Source: Streptomyces sp. NBS 14/10
GTDB lineage: Bacteria; Actinomycetota; Actinomycetes; Streptomycetales; Streptomycetaceae
DNA length: 64,000 nucleotides
Reading direction: 5' to 3'
Assembly: GCF_002224125.1 (NCBI RefSeq)
Contig: NZ_NCSM01000059.1
Span: 1 to 64,000, forward strand
Made by a program: the position numbers and the translations under genes
Notes under the pieces: generated by a model
Seen by the model: only the letters and a program-made list of their open reading frames with translations
What the model was told of the DNA's origin: nothing
Database searches by the model: none
In this document: positions 46,171-53,900 of the stretch, one piece after another
Layout of the letters: each line of letters begins with the position of its first letter
How positions within the stretch are numbered: position 1 is the stretch's first letter

Positions 46171-47373
46171 CGGCGTTGCATGACCAGCCGCAGTCCGGGT
46201 TCTTGCAGACGAACGTGGCCTGGTCCTCCCGGCTGCCCGGCGTGATGAAGCCGCATGCGGAGCAGCGCAGGGAGGTGCCGGGGGCGGGGACTTGGTGCAG
46301 GGTGCCGCCGTGGCGGGCGGTCTTGTACGTCAGCATGGTCACGGTGCGGCCCCATGCCTCTTGGCTGATGGAGCGGTTCAGGCCAGACTTCTGCGCGACG
46401 TTCTTCCCCGGGTTGTCGATGGTGCCCCTGGCGGACTTGACCATGTTCGGGATGTGCAGTTTTTCCACCACGATCACGCCGTAGGTGCGGGCGAGCCGAG
46501 TGGTGGTCTGGTGCTGCCAGTCAGTGGCGCGGCGCGTGGCTCTTGCGCGTAGCCGCTTGATCTGGTCGTAGGTGTTCTGGAGCCGGCGGGAGGTCTTCTC
46601 GCCGCGTTTGCGGAAGCTCTTGCGGTATGCGGCGCGCCGCTCCAGGCGGAGCAGTTTGGCCTTCTCGTCGCGGTTCAGCCACTTGTCCCGGTCGGCTGTG
46701 CCGTCCGGGAGCCGGGGCGGGCGGCCGTGGTCGTGGTGGTTGCCGTCGGACAGGGCGAGCGGGACATTGACTCCGGCGTCGATGCCGACCTCGGGGCCGG
46801 TGCGCGGCTCAGGTGCGGTCTCGAGGGTCTGGACGCGGAAGGCGATGTGCCAGCCGAGGGCGTCCTTGACCAGCCGAGCCCCGGTGATCCGGTTGTCCGC
46901 GCTCGCGTTCCTGCCCACGAGCAGGTCGCGGGTCCAGCGGAACCGGACCCGGCCAACCTTGGGGATGTTGACCATGCCCCAGCGGCGGTGGACCCGCTTG
47001 ATCTGAAGGTCACGCCCCTGGGGAATGTCCACCGACATCACCGTACGGAAGCGGGCTTTGAAGTTCGGCTCGTCGGCCCGGCCTTCCCAGCAGTTCTTCC
47101 ACGCCTGGAAGTAGGTCTTCAGCACCGCCTGGGCAGCCTGGGCCGGGAGGACGGCGAGCCAGTCGATCTCCTTGCGGGCCCGCCGGATCGCCTCGTCCGC
47201 AGCCTTGAGGGACCGGCGGCACCTCGGCGTCATGTCCACAAGTCGTGCAGGAGATTCCACATGGCCCGCGCCGCATGGGCCTGAGCGTCGATGAGCCGGA
47301 CCTGCACAGGGGTCAATGCCAGCCGGGCCCGATGCCCGAACTGCCACTTCTCCTGCACACGTTGCGTTGCCAT
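46052..47373 (-). pseudogene. tnpB: IS200/IS605-family tnpB, frameshifted near the N-terminus
   Basis: RNA-guided nuclease TnpB of an IS1341-type (tnpB-only) element. The true start is ATG 47373: the first 47 residues (MATQRVQEKWQFGHRARLAL ... MWNLLHDLWT) end at TGA 47232-47230, and the rest of the protein continues in another frame from an ATG overlapping that stop (ATGA at 47233-47230). The second part has RuvC Asp in GIDAGVNVPLALSDG, Glu in VIVVEKLHIPNMV, a four-Cys zinc finger (CSACGF ... CKNPDCGWSC) and the last RuvC Asp in NADHNAARN. Without a rescue frameshift or coupled initiation the enzyme lacks its N-terminal wedge strand. No tnpA is present. Confidence 0.8.
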
Positions 47374-47538
47374 GTGATTACTTTAGCGTTATGTCGCCAA
47401 GATGGAATCCAAACCCCGATGGACGCATGGTGACGGCCGCCGCCAGCGCGGGGCAACAGCGCAGATCCGCGCCGCAGTCGAGGTCATAGCCGCCTCGGGA
47501 TGCACTTCAGCTCCGCTCTGAAGGCAGAGCACTGTGCC

Positions 47539-48354
47539 TCACGGACACCGCCCGGCCAGCGCCTGCGCCGCGACGGCCAGAAAGTCCCACAGATGCTGCT
47601 GGCGGCGGTCCTCGACCACGGCGAGGCAGGTTTCATGCGACACGGCGTCGGTCACCGGCCGATGCACCAGGTCGGGCCGGGAGTAGTAGCGCGCGACACT
47701 ACGGGGCACCAGGGCGACACCGACCCCGGCCGCGACGAGCTCAAGCTTCTCTTCGATCGTCGCGACGCGCCGCCGCTCACCGTCCAGGATCTCCTCGCCG
47801 TCGAGATCGGCGCGAGTGAGCCGCCGCCGGGACGCCAGGGGGTGGGCGACGGGCAGGCAGGCGACCTGCGGCTCGCTGCCGATCGGGACGGTGTGAAGCC
47901 CGTCCGTGTCGAAGGCGTGGCGCAGATAGCCGACGTCGGCCCGGCCGTCCCGCAGCGCCTCGGCCTGCTCGTACCAGTTCAGTCGGAGCAGTTCGATCTC
48001 GACGCCGGGGTGCTCGTGGGCGAACGCGCGGACGGCGGTCGAGACGCTCAGCCCGGGCACGAAGCCGACGACCAGGCGGTGGGCGCCGCGCGCCGCGCTG
48101 TGCACGCGGCGGGTGGCGGCGCGCGCGGCGGCGAGCACGTCGAGCGCGTCCTTCTGCAACTGCTCGCCGGCCGGGGTCAGCCGTACGGAACGGGTGGTGC
48201 GCTCCAGCAGCGCGCAGCCGAGCTCCTGCTCCAGCGCCCGGATCTGCCGACTGAGGACGGGCTGCGCGATATGCAGCCGGTCGGCGGCCCGACCGAAGTG
48301 CCCGTGCTCCGCCACGGCCACGAAGTAGCGCAGCTTACGCAGATCCAGATCCAT
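47539..48354 (-). CDS. LysR-family regulator
   Basis: A 271-residue LysR regulator. The N-terminal helix-turn-helix is LRKLRYFVAVAEHGHFGRAA, LHIAQPVLSRQIRALEQELG; the effector-binding domain begins at about 90 (HRLVVGFVPGLSVS). It is about 25 residues shorter than most family members, missing part of the last helix, but no frameshift is visible. It is divergent from the NAD(P)-binding protein gene with a 120-bp gap containing TN11A-like sequence (TATCAATGCGCGCGAA region), the usual arrangement for a LysR activator and its target. Confidence 0.92.
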   Translation of the reverse strand: MDLDLRKLRYFVAVAEHGHFGRAADRLHIAQPVLSRQIRALEQELGCALLERTTRSVRLTPAGEQLQKDALDVLAAARAATRRVHSAARGAHRLVVGFVPGLSVSTAVRAFAHEHPGVEIELLRLNWYEQAEALRDGRADVGYLRHAFDTDGLHTVPIGSEPQVACLPVAHPLASRRRLTRADLDGEEILDGERRRVATIEEKLELVAAGVGVALVPRSVARYYSRPDLVHRPVTDAVSHETCLAVVEDRRQQHLWDFLAVAAQALAGRCP

Positions 48355-48474
48355 ACCCGGAGGGTATCAATGCGCGCGAAGAGGTATTGGACGAACACCC
48401 CCTTATCGGCGGAGAGTTACCTCCGCACGGCGCCCGGGAAGCCGGTTCGCCACTCATCAGGAGGCCCCTTTCCC

Positions 48475-49356
48475 ATGATCGTCATCACCACTCCCACCGG
48501 CCAGATCGGGAGCCAGGTCCTTGAGAACCTGTTCGACAGCGGCGAGCCCATCCGGGTGATCGCACGCGATCCCTCCCGGCTCTCCCCGCGGATACAGGAG
48601 CGCGTCGAGGTCATAGCCGGGTCGCACGGCGACTCCGACGTCATCGACAAGGCATGCGCGGGCGCGGACGCCGTCTTCTGGCTGGCGCCGCCGAATCCCC
48701 GCGCCGAGAGCCTCGAGGCGGCGTATCTGGACTTCACCCGGCCCGCGTGTGCCGCGTTCAAGGCCCAGGGGGTCAAGCGGGTGGTCGGCGTCTCGGCCCT
48801 GGGCCGCGGGGTGATCGTGAACGCCGGGCTGGTGTCGGGCTCGCTGGCCATGGACGACCTGATCGCGGCCACGGGCGTCAACTACCGGGCGCTGACGGCA
48901 GCCTCGTTCATGGACAACATGCTCCGCGAAGTTGACTCGATCAAGAACCAGGGCGTGTTCTTCTCCCCGCTCTCCGGCGACCTCAGGGCCCCCACCTGCG
49001 CCACCCGCGACATCGCGGCCGTCGCCGCCGAACTGCTGCTGGACGACTCCTGGAGCGGAGCCCATGGCGAGGTCCCGATCCTGGGGCCCGAGGACCTGTC
49101 CAACGAGGACATGGCGCGGATCATGTCCGAGGTACTGGGGAAGCCGGTGCGCTTCCAGCACGTACCCGCCGACGACTTCACGGCGGCGCTGGCCGGACAC
49201 GGGATGTCCGAGGCGATGGTGCGGGGCTTCTTCGACATGATGGTGGCCAAGAACCAGGGCCTGGACAACGCCGAACCGCGTACCCCTCGGTCCACCACCC
49301 CCACCAGCTTCCGCCAGTGGTGCGAAGAGGTCCTCAAGCCGGCCGTCCTGGCCTGA
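48475..49356 (+). CDS. NmrA-like NAD(P)-binding protein
   Basis: A 293-residue atypical SDR of the NmrA/quinone oxidoreductase 2 type. The N-terminal Rossmann motif is VITTPTGQIGSQV (G-x-x-G-x-x-x form), followed by VIARDPSRLS for the adenosine side. The catalytic Tyr of classical SDRs is absent, in keeping with a sensor or quinone reductase role. ATG 48475 follows AGGAGG by about ten bases. It probably depends on the divergent LysR gene. Function may be redox sensing or quinone reduction. Confidence 0.88.
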   Translation: MIVITTPTGQIGSQVLENLFDSGEPIRVIARDPSRLSPRIQERVEVIAGSHGDSDVIDKACAGADAVFWLAPPNPRAESLEAAYLDFTRPACAAFKAQGVKRVVGVSALGRGVIVNAGLVSGSLAMDDLIAATGVNYRALTAASFMDNMLREVDSIKNQGVFFSPLSGDLRAPTCATRDIAAVAAELLLDDSWSGAHGEVPILGPEDLSNEDMARIMSEVLGKPVRFQHVPADDFTAALAGHGMSEAMVRGFFDMMVAKNQGLDNAEPRTPRSTTPTSFRQWCEEVLKPAVLA

Positions 49357-49504
49357 ACCCACCGCACATGCTCGGTCTTTTGACCGAGCCGATGGGCCGC
49401 CCGCCCTGGTTCCCGGCGCCCTGGCCCTCCCGTTCATCCGGCCGATGACCACCGGCTCCGTCCGTGTCCACAATGCGGGGACGGATGAGACAAAGGAGCC
49501 GATC

Positions 49505-49987
49505 ATGTCGTACCCCGAGCCCCGCTATCTCGGCGAGAACGGCGAGGTCAACGCGGTCTACAGGCCGGTTGACAGCACGCCCGAGCTGGACTCCCCCACG
49601 GGCAACCGGACCCACTATCTGGCCACTCACGCCACCACCGGGGGTGAATTCGGGCTCTACCGGGTTGACATGGGACCCAGGTCGCCGGGGCCCAGTACCC
49701 ACTTCCACCGCTCGATCTCGGAGTCCTTCTTCATCCTGTCGGGGGCCGTGCGGCTCTACGACGGAGATCGCTGGATCACGGCGCGGCCGGGTGACTTCCT
49801 GTACGTACCGGTGGGCGGGTTGCACGCGTTCAAGAACGACTCCGACGACCCGGCGTCCCTGCTGCTGCTCTTCGCCCCGGGCGCACCGCGCGAGGAGTAC
49901 TTCGAGCAGGTCGCGGAGATGACCCGGCGTGGCGGCAAGGAGCTCGAGGAGTTCCGTATCCGCCACGACAGCTTCTTCGTGGAGTGA
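49505..49987 (+). CDS. Cupin-domain protein
   Basis: A 160-residue single-domain cupin. The metal-binding motif 1 is STHFHRSISESFFILSGAVR (His-x-His ... Glu), and motif 2 is GDFLYVPVGGLHAFKND with His. AAAGGAG stands six bases before ATG 49505. Related proteins include quercetin dioxygenase-like enzymes and sugar-binding cupins; the substrate is not predictable. The gene is followed, two bases after its stop, by the convergent MarR gene end. Confidence 0.9.
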   Translation: MSYPEPRYLGENGEVNAVYRPVDSTPELDSPTGNRTHYLATHATTGGEFGLYRVDMGPRSPGPSTHFHRSISESFFILSGAVRLYDGDRWITARPGDFLYVPVGGLHAFKNDSDDPASLLLLFAPGAPREEYFEQVAEMTRRGGKELEEFRIRHDSFFVE

Positions 49988-49989
49988 CA

Positions 49990-50496
49990 TCAATCGACAG
50001 GGTGGCCGTCCCCGGCGTCCCCGGCGCCCCCGGTGACCGTCTCCAGATGGGCCGACAGGTCGTCGACCATGCGGCCGAGGAGAAGGACGAGGTGCCGCCG
50101 ATCCGCGTCGGACCATCCGGACAGCGCATCGGCGAACCAGCCGTTGATGACCCGCAGATAACGGCCGGCGAGCTTTCCGCCGGCCGCGGTGAGGGTGATC
50201 AGACGGGCCCGCTGGTCGTCGGGGTCGGCCACCCGTTCCACCAGGCCGCGCTGTTCAAGACCGTGGATCTGGCGGGTGGCGTGCGGGCCGGCGACCTGCA
50301 TGCGCTGGGCGATCTCCCCGACCCGCAGGGGCCGGTCCGCCGCGTCGAGGATGACCAGGATCGTCACGGCGGGCCGTTCCAGGGTCACCCCGGCGGCCGC
50401 GGTGGCCCGTTCGAAGAGCTGCCCGCGGCTCAGCGTGCCGCTGAGCCGGTTCATGGCGGGCAGCAGTCCCCTCAGCCCCTCGTCGTCGTGCGGCAC
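49990..50496 (-). CDS. MarR-family regulator
   Basis: A 168-residue MarR repressor with the winged helix in VGEIAQRMQVAGPHATRQIH, GLEQRGLVERVADPDDQRAR (wing with the conserved D-x-R). It is divergent from the FAD monooxygenase gene; the 115-bp gap contains two almost identical 15-bp palindromes, one at each promoter, strongly suggesting that this protein represses both. Its ligand is probably the monooxygenase substrate or product, likely aromatic. Confidence 0.93.
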   Translation of the reverse strand: MPHDDEGLRGLLPAMNRLSGTLSRGQLFERATAAAGVTLERPAVTILVILDAADRPLRVGEIAQRMQVAGPHATRQIHGLEQRGLVERVADPDDQRARLITLTAAGGKLAGRYLRVINGWFADALSGWSDADRRHLVLLLGRMVDDLSAHLETVTGGAGDAGDGHPVD

Positions 50497-50517
50497 GCGG
50501 ACACTCCCTTTAATAGT

Positions 50518-50532
50518 TACCTACGTTAGGTA
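50518..50532. promoter_or_regulatory. MarR operator 1 (regulator side)
   Basis: TACCTACGTTAGGTA, a 15-bp palindrome with one mismatch, 22 bases upstream of the marR start. It differs by a single base from operator 2 located 70 bases away. Confidence 0.8.
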
Positions 50533-50587
50533 TATATTCATGCCAGGCAGGCGGCATCCCCTGGGGGACGTTCGCCTTCAATAAAGA

Positions 50588-50602
50588 TACCTAAGTTAGG
50601 TA
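50588..50602. promoter_or_regulatory. MarR operator 2 (monooxygenase side)
   Basis: TACCTAAGTTAGGTA, a perfect 15-bp palindrome ending nine bases before the monooxygenase ATG, where a bound repressor would block initiation of transcription or translation. Confidence 0.85.
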
Positions 50603-50611
50603 AGGGACCTC

Positions 50612-52153
50612 ATGACCATGAGCGACGTACTGATCGTCGGTGCCGGACCCACCGGGCTGACCCTGGCCTGCGATCTCGCCCGGCGCGGTGTCAACTGCCG
50701 CATCGTCGAGGCCGCCGAGCGGCCCAGCACCGCCTCCCGCGCCAAGACCATCCAGCCGCGCGCACTGGAGATCGCCGACGACCTCGGCGTCATCGACCGC
50801 GTCCTCGAGCTTGGGGCCATCAACGTCCCGACCCGGCGCTACGACCGCGAGCGCGTGGTCTCCGAAGCCGTGGAAGTGGCCGTGGGCACGGCGGCCCCCG
50901 GCGCTCCGTACCCGCCGGTCTGGCTGTCACAGCCCCAGCTGGAGTCCGTCCTGCGCGACCGGCTGGCGGAACTCGGCGGCCAGGTGGAATGGGGCTCGGC
51001 CGTGAGCGACCTCAGCCAGGACGCCGACTCCGTCACCGCGACCGTACGGACGGCGGCCGGGCAGCGCGAGATTCGGGCGCGCTATGTCGTCGGCTGCGAC
51101 GGGGGCCGCAGCATCGTCCGGCAGCGGATGGGGGCCGTCCTGCGGGGCACCTCCTACGGGGACCACCGCTGGTACCTCGGCGACGTACGCATCAAGGGCC
51201 TCGACCGGCACTGCCAGCACCTCTGGGCCGGCCCCGAGCACGGGATCCTGTCCCTGTTCCCGCTGCCCAGCACCGACATCTGGCAGTTCCAGGCGTCCGT
51301 CCCCGCCGATGAGCGGGAGCCCGGCACGCCCACGCTGGAGCTGTTCCGCCGCATCTTCGCCGAACGCGCGGGCCTGCCGGGCGTGGACCTCCAGGACGCG
51401 GGCTGGCGTTCGCTGTACCAGGTCAACGTATGCCTGGTCGACCGGTATCGCGTCGGCCGGGCCTTCGTCGCCGGGGACGCGGCGCATATCCACTCGCCCG
51501 CCGGCGGGCAGGGCATGAACACCGGTATCCAGGACGCGTACAACCTGGGCTGGAAACTCGCCGCCGTCCTCGGCGGCGCCGACGCCGCCCTGCTCGACAC
51601 CTATGAACGAGAGCGCCACCCCGTCGCCCAGGCCGTCCTCGACGACAGCACCTCCCGGATGCACGCGATGATGCGCGCCTTCGGCGACAGCGACGCGGCG
51701 ACCGCGCTGCGCGGTCTCACCGACGACTTCACCACCGGGCTCACCATCGCCTACCCCACCAGCCCACTGACGACCCGACCGAGCGGCCCCCAGGCCGGCG
51801 ACCGGGCACCCGACGCGCCCTGCCGCGACGCCGCGACCGGCCGCGAGCACCGCCTCTTCGACCTGCTGCGCGGCCCGCACTGGACGCTGCTGTCCTTCGG
51901 CCGCGGCCACGGCACGGCCACCGGGTGGGACGCGCCCGTCCCGCTGCGCGCCTATCGGGTGACCGACGACCCGACGGCGACCGGTCCCGACACGGTCATC
52001 GACACCGACGGCCAGGCCCATCGCGGCTACGACATGCGCGAAGACGGGCTCGTCCTCATCCGCCCGGACGGCTATATCGCCATGCGCACCGCCGCCCACC
52101 AGGGCGACGCGGCCCTACGCCGCGCCACCGCGCTCGCGGCCCGCCCCAACTGA
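50612..52153 (+). CDS. FAD-dependent aromatic monooxygenase (PheA/TetX/RdmE type)
   Basis: A 513-residue class A flavoprotein monooxygenase. The FAD Rossmann motif VGAGPTGLTLACDLARRG is at residue 8; the dual FAD/NADPH motif is VVGCDGGRSIVRQ; the second FAD motif is GRAFVAGDAAHIHSPAGGQG. The C-terminal 110 residues are the thioredoxin-like domain of phenol hydroxylase-like and polyketide-tailoring members. It hydroxylates an aromatic substrate with NADPH and O2; it could serve catabolism, antibiotic inactivation or polyketide tailoring. It is controlled by the divergent MarR gene. ATG 50618 is an alternative start. Confidence 0.93.
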   Translation: MTMSDVLIVGAGPTGLTLACDLARRGVNCRIVEAAERPSTASRAKTIQPRALEIADDLGVIDRVLELGAINVPTRRYDRERVVSEAVEVAVGTAAPGAPYPPVWLSQPQLESVLRDRLAELGGQVEWGSAVSDLSQDADSVTATVRTAAGQREIRARYVVGCDGGRSIVRQRMGAVLRGTSYGDHRWYLGDVRIKGLDRHCQHLWAGPEHGILSLFPLPSTDIWQFQASVPADEREPGTPTLELFRRIFAERAGLPGVDLQDAGWRSLYQVNVCLVDRYRVGRAFVAGDAAHIHSPAGGQGMNTGIQDAYNLGWKLAAVLGGADAALLDTYERERHPVAQAVLDDSTSRMHAMMRAFGDSDAATALRGLTDDFTTGLTIAYPTSPLTTRPSGPQAGDRAPDAPCRDAATGREHRLFDLLRGPHWTLLSFGRGHGTATGWDAPVPLRAYRVTDDPTATGPDTVIDTDGQAHRGYDMREDGLVLIRPDGYIAMRTAAHQGDAALRRATALAARPN

Positions 52154-52249
52154 AGCCGCTGACCGCAGTCTTCCCCTCCCGGCCGGACGGGCGGTTTCAT
52201 GTACGGAACGCTGATCGACTGCGCTCAGCAGGCGCGAGGAGGTCCGAGG

Positions 52250-53188
52250 TTGTCCGCACTGTCCGGCCGCACCTTGTCCCATCCGGCCAAGTCCGCCCCG
52301 CTCAGATCCCGTATCACCAGATCCCGCACCACCAAGCGCCGCACCACCGGTCCCCGCGCCGCCTGGTCCCCCCGCACCCGCCGCCGACTGGCCGCCGACG
52401 CCGCCCTGCTCGTCGTCGCCGCGGCCTTCGTACTCCCGCTGGCCTGGCTGATCCTGGCCTCCGTCGACGGCGAGGCGACCTTACGCGTCTCCGCGCCCGG
52501 CTCCCCCACCCTGGACAACTTCCAGGCGGTGTGGACGGATGAGATCACCTTCACGCCGATGCTCAACAGCCTGCTGCTGTGCGGCGGGGCCACCATCCTG
52601 ACCGTGGCGTGCGCGGCCCTCGCCGCCTATCCGCTGTCCCGGTTCCGCTCCCGGCTCGTACGCCCGTATCTGCTGACGATCCTGTTCAGCACCTGTCTGC
52701 CGATCACCGCGATCATGGTCCCGGTCTACGGCCTCTTCGTACAGGTCGACCTGATCGACACGATGTACGGAACGGCGCTGTTCCTGGCCGCCTCGCAACT
52801 CCCGTTCGCCATCTGGCTGATGAAGAACTTCATGGACGGCGTCCCGGTCATCCTCGAAGAGGCCGCGTGGACGGACGGCGCGTCCTGGCTGCAGAGCCTG
52901 GTGCGCGTCATCCTGCCCCTGATGGGACCAGGCATCACGGTCGTGATGATCTACAGCTTCATCATGATGTGGGGCAACTTCTTCGTGCCCTTCATGCTGC
53001 TGCTCACCCCGGACCAACTCCCGGCGTCGGTGTCCATCTTCACCTTCTTCGGCAACTACGGCCAGGTCGCCTACGGCCAGCTCGCCGCCTTCTCGATCCT
53101 CTACTCGACCCCCGTGATCCTGCTGTACGTGCTGATCGCCCGCCGGATGGGCGGTGGCTTCGCGCTGGGAGGTGCCGTCAAGGGGTGA
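52250..53188 (+). CDS. Sugar ABC transporter permease, MalG-like
   Basis: A 312-residue membrane protein with six helices. The EAA loop is ILEEAAWTDGASWLQSLVRV, and the end LARRMGGGFALGGAVKG-type tail (IARRMGGGFALGGAVKG) is that of second permeases in CUT1 systems. TTG 52250 is favoured because AGGAGG (52237-52242) lies seven bases upstream; ATG 52199 has no such site. Codon 78 is TTA (52481-52483). It should pair with the MalF-like permease and lipoprotein 14.6 kb upstream; no other binding protein or partner lies beside it. Separated from its operon promoter, it needs a new promoter or read-through from the monooxygenase gene. Confidence 0.88.
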   Translation: MSALSGRTLSHPAKSAPLRSRITRSRTTKRRTTGPRAAWSPRTRRRLAADAALLVVAAAFVLPLAWLILASVDGEATLRVSAPGSPTLDNFQAVWTDEITFTPMLNSLLLCGGATILTVACAALAAYPLSRFRSRLVRPYLLTILFSTCLPITAIMVPVYGLFVQVDLIDTMYGTALFLAASQLPFAIWLMKNFMDGVPVILEEAAWTDGASWLQSLVRVILPLMGPGITVVMIYSFIMMWGNFFVPFMLLLTPDQLPASVSIFTFFGNYGQVAYGQLAAFSILYSTPVILLYVLIARRMGGGFALGGAVKG

Positions 53189-53193
53189 CGAGG

Positions 53194-53252
53194 TTGACAC
53201 TGATCATCCACGGGAATAGCTTTGCATTCAAAGATGCTTTGCTTCCAAAGCA
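53194..53252 (+). promoter_or_regulatory. Promoter and tandem operator of the tautomerase gene
   Basis: TTGACA (53194-53199) and TAGCTT (53217-53222) are separated by exactly 17 bases, a near-consensus vegetative promoter. Two palindromes follow: CTTTG-CATT-CAAAG (53220-53233) and CTTTG-CTTC-CAAAG (53237-53250), 17 bases apart, overlapping the -10 and the expected start. They look like a double repressor site of MarR or HxlR type. Confidence 0.75.
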
Positions 53253-53295
53253 AACACGTCCGCGTGCAAGCTACCCGACCGAACGGAGATTCGTC

Positions 53296-53694
53296 ATGCC
53301 TCACTTCACCGTGCAGATCCGCGAGGAAGAACTCGACGGAAAGACCGAGCCGAAGCTCATCCGCGCGCTGGCCGACGCGGTGGGCGCGGTGTACGGCGAG
53401 CGGTTGCGCTCCGTCGCGGTCGTCGATCTGTTCGGCGTGCCGCGCGGGCGCCATGGCATCGGCGGTGTGCCGACCGAGGAGAACGCCCCTGCCATCACGC
53501 TGAGCATGCGCGAAGGGGCGCTGAACCTGCCGGAGTTCGAGAACGCCCCCGCGCGGCTGATCGCGTCGATCACCGATGCCGTCGTCGAGGTCTTCGGCGA
53601 GTCCGTCCGCAAGCAGGTGTCCGTGGGCATCGTCGGCGTGCCCGCGGGACGTTCCGGGGTCGGTGGCGAGGTGGTGTCAACTACCCGGTCGTGA
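53296..53694 (+). CDS. Tautomerase-family protein, C-terminus modified by an insertion
   Basis: A 132-residue protein of the 4-oxalocrotonate tautomerase superfamily. Pro2 follows the initiator Met (MPHFTVQIREEELDGKTEPK), providing the catalytic N-terminal proline after Met removal; two beta-alpha-beta units are visible, with GVPRGRHGIGGVPTEENAPA and GVPAGRSGVGGEVV in equivalent positions. GGAG lies before ATG 53296. The last five residues (STTRS) and the stop are contributed by the right end of the tnpB element, so the native protein probably ended at GGEVV. The strong promoter and double operator upstream indicate regulated expression; the inducer may be an electrophile or quinone. Confidence 0.85.
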   Translation: MPHFTVQIREEELDGKTEPKLIRALADAVGAVYGERLRSVAVVDLFGVPRGRHGIGGVPTEENAPAITLSMREGALNLPEFENAPARLIASITDAVVEVFGESVRKQVSVGIVGVPAGRSGVGGEVVSTTRS

Positions 53695-53900
53695 ACGACT
53701 GGGCTTGCTGCTCGATCCATCACTGGCTGTGATGGGTACGGCTGCGTCCGGTTCTCACGCGGTGAGCGTGAGAGCTGGGGCCGTTGACTGGGCCCCGCAG
53801 ACCCACGCCATCCAGCCGCGTTGGCGGATGTTGTGGGACGAGTTGTGGTCCGCGTGCTCAACGAAGCCGCAGGACCTGCACGCGAAGCGGGCCTGGGCAG
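53680..53900 (-). ncRNA. Predicted omega-RNA of the second tnpB element
   Basis: The 3' part of tnpB and the right end of the element should be processed into the omega-RNA. The strand reads through the tnpB stop at 53755 and the hairpin at 53688-53699 to the element end near 53677, after which about 20 bases of the tautomerase gene would be the guide. So the guide should target the uninterrupted tautomerase locus. Limits approximate. Confidence 0.3.

Larger units (their letters stand above)
37671..52200. mobile_element. Inserted accessory block splitting a sugar ABC operon
   Basis: Between the MalF-like permease (ending 37670) and the MalG-like permease (starting about 52250) lie 14.5 kb of unrelated genes: the whiJ/abaA-like locus, HIT, kinase, GNAT, WYL pair, ureohydrolase, ArsR-like/thioesterase pair, tnpB element with TetR remnant, LysR/NmrA, cupin, MarR/FAD monooxygenase. 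The left edge is sharp: homology to the second DUF397 copy starts at 37671, the base after the permease stop. The right edge is somewhere in 52154-52250. No integrase, attachment repeats or IS pair at the ends were found, so the mechanism is unclear and the block may have grown by several steps. Confidence 0.55.

Noticed and set aside
47401..47520. A short forward frame beginning ATG 47401 with a faint resemblance to a TetR N-terminus
   Set aside because: Only 39 codons, wrong strand relative to the TetR remnant at 45859, and no further support.
37671..52200. Integrative conjugative element or prophage as the nature of the insert
   Set aside because: No integrase, excisionase, replication, transfer or phage structural genes and no flanking tRNA or direct repeats were found.
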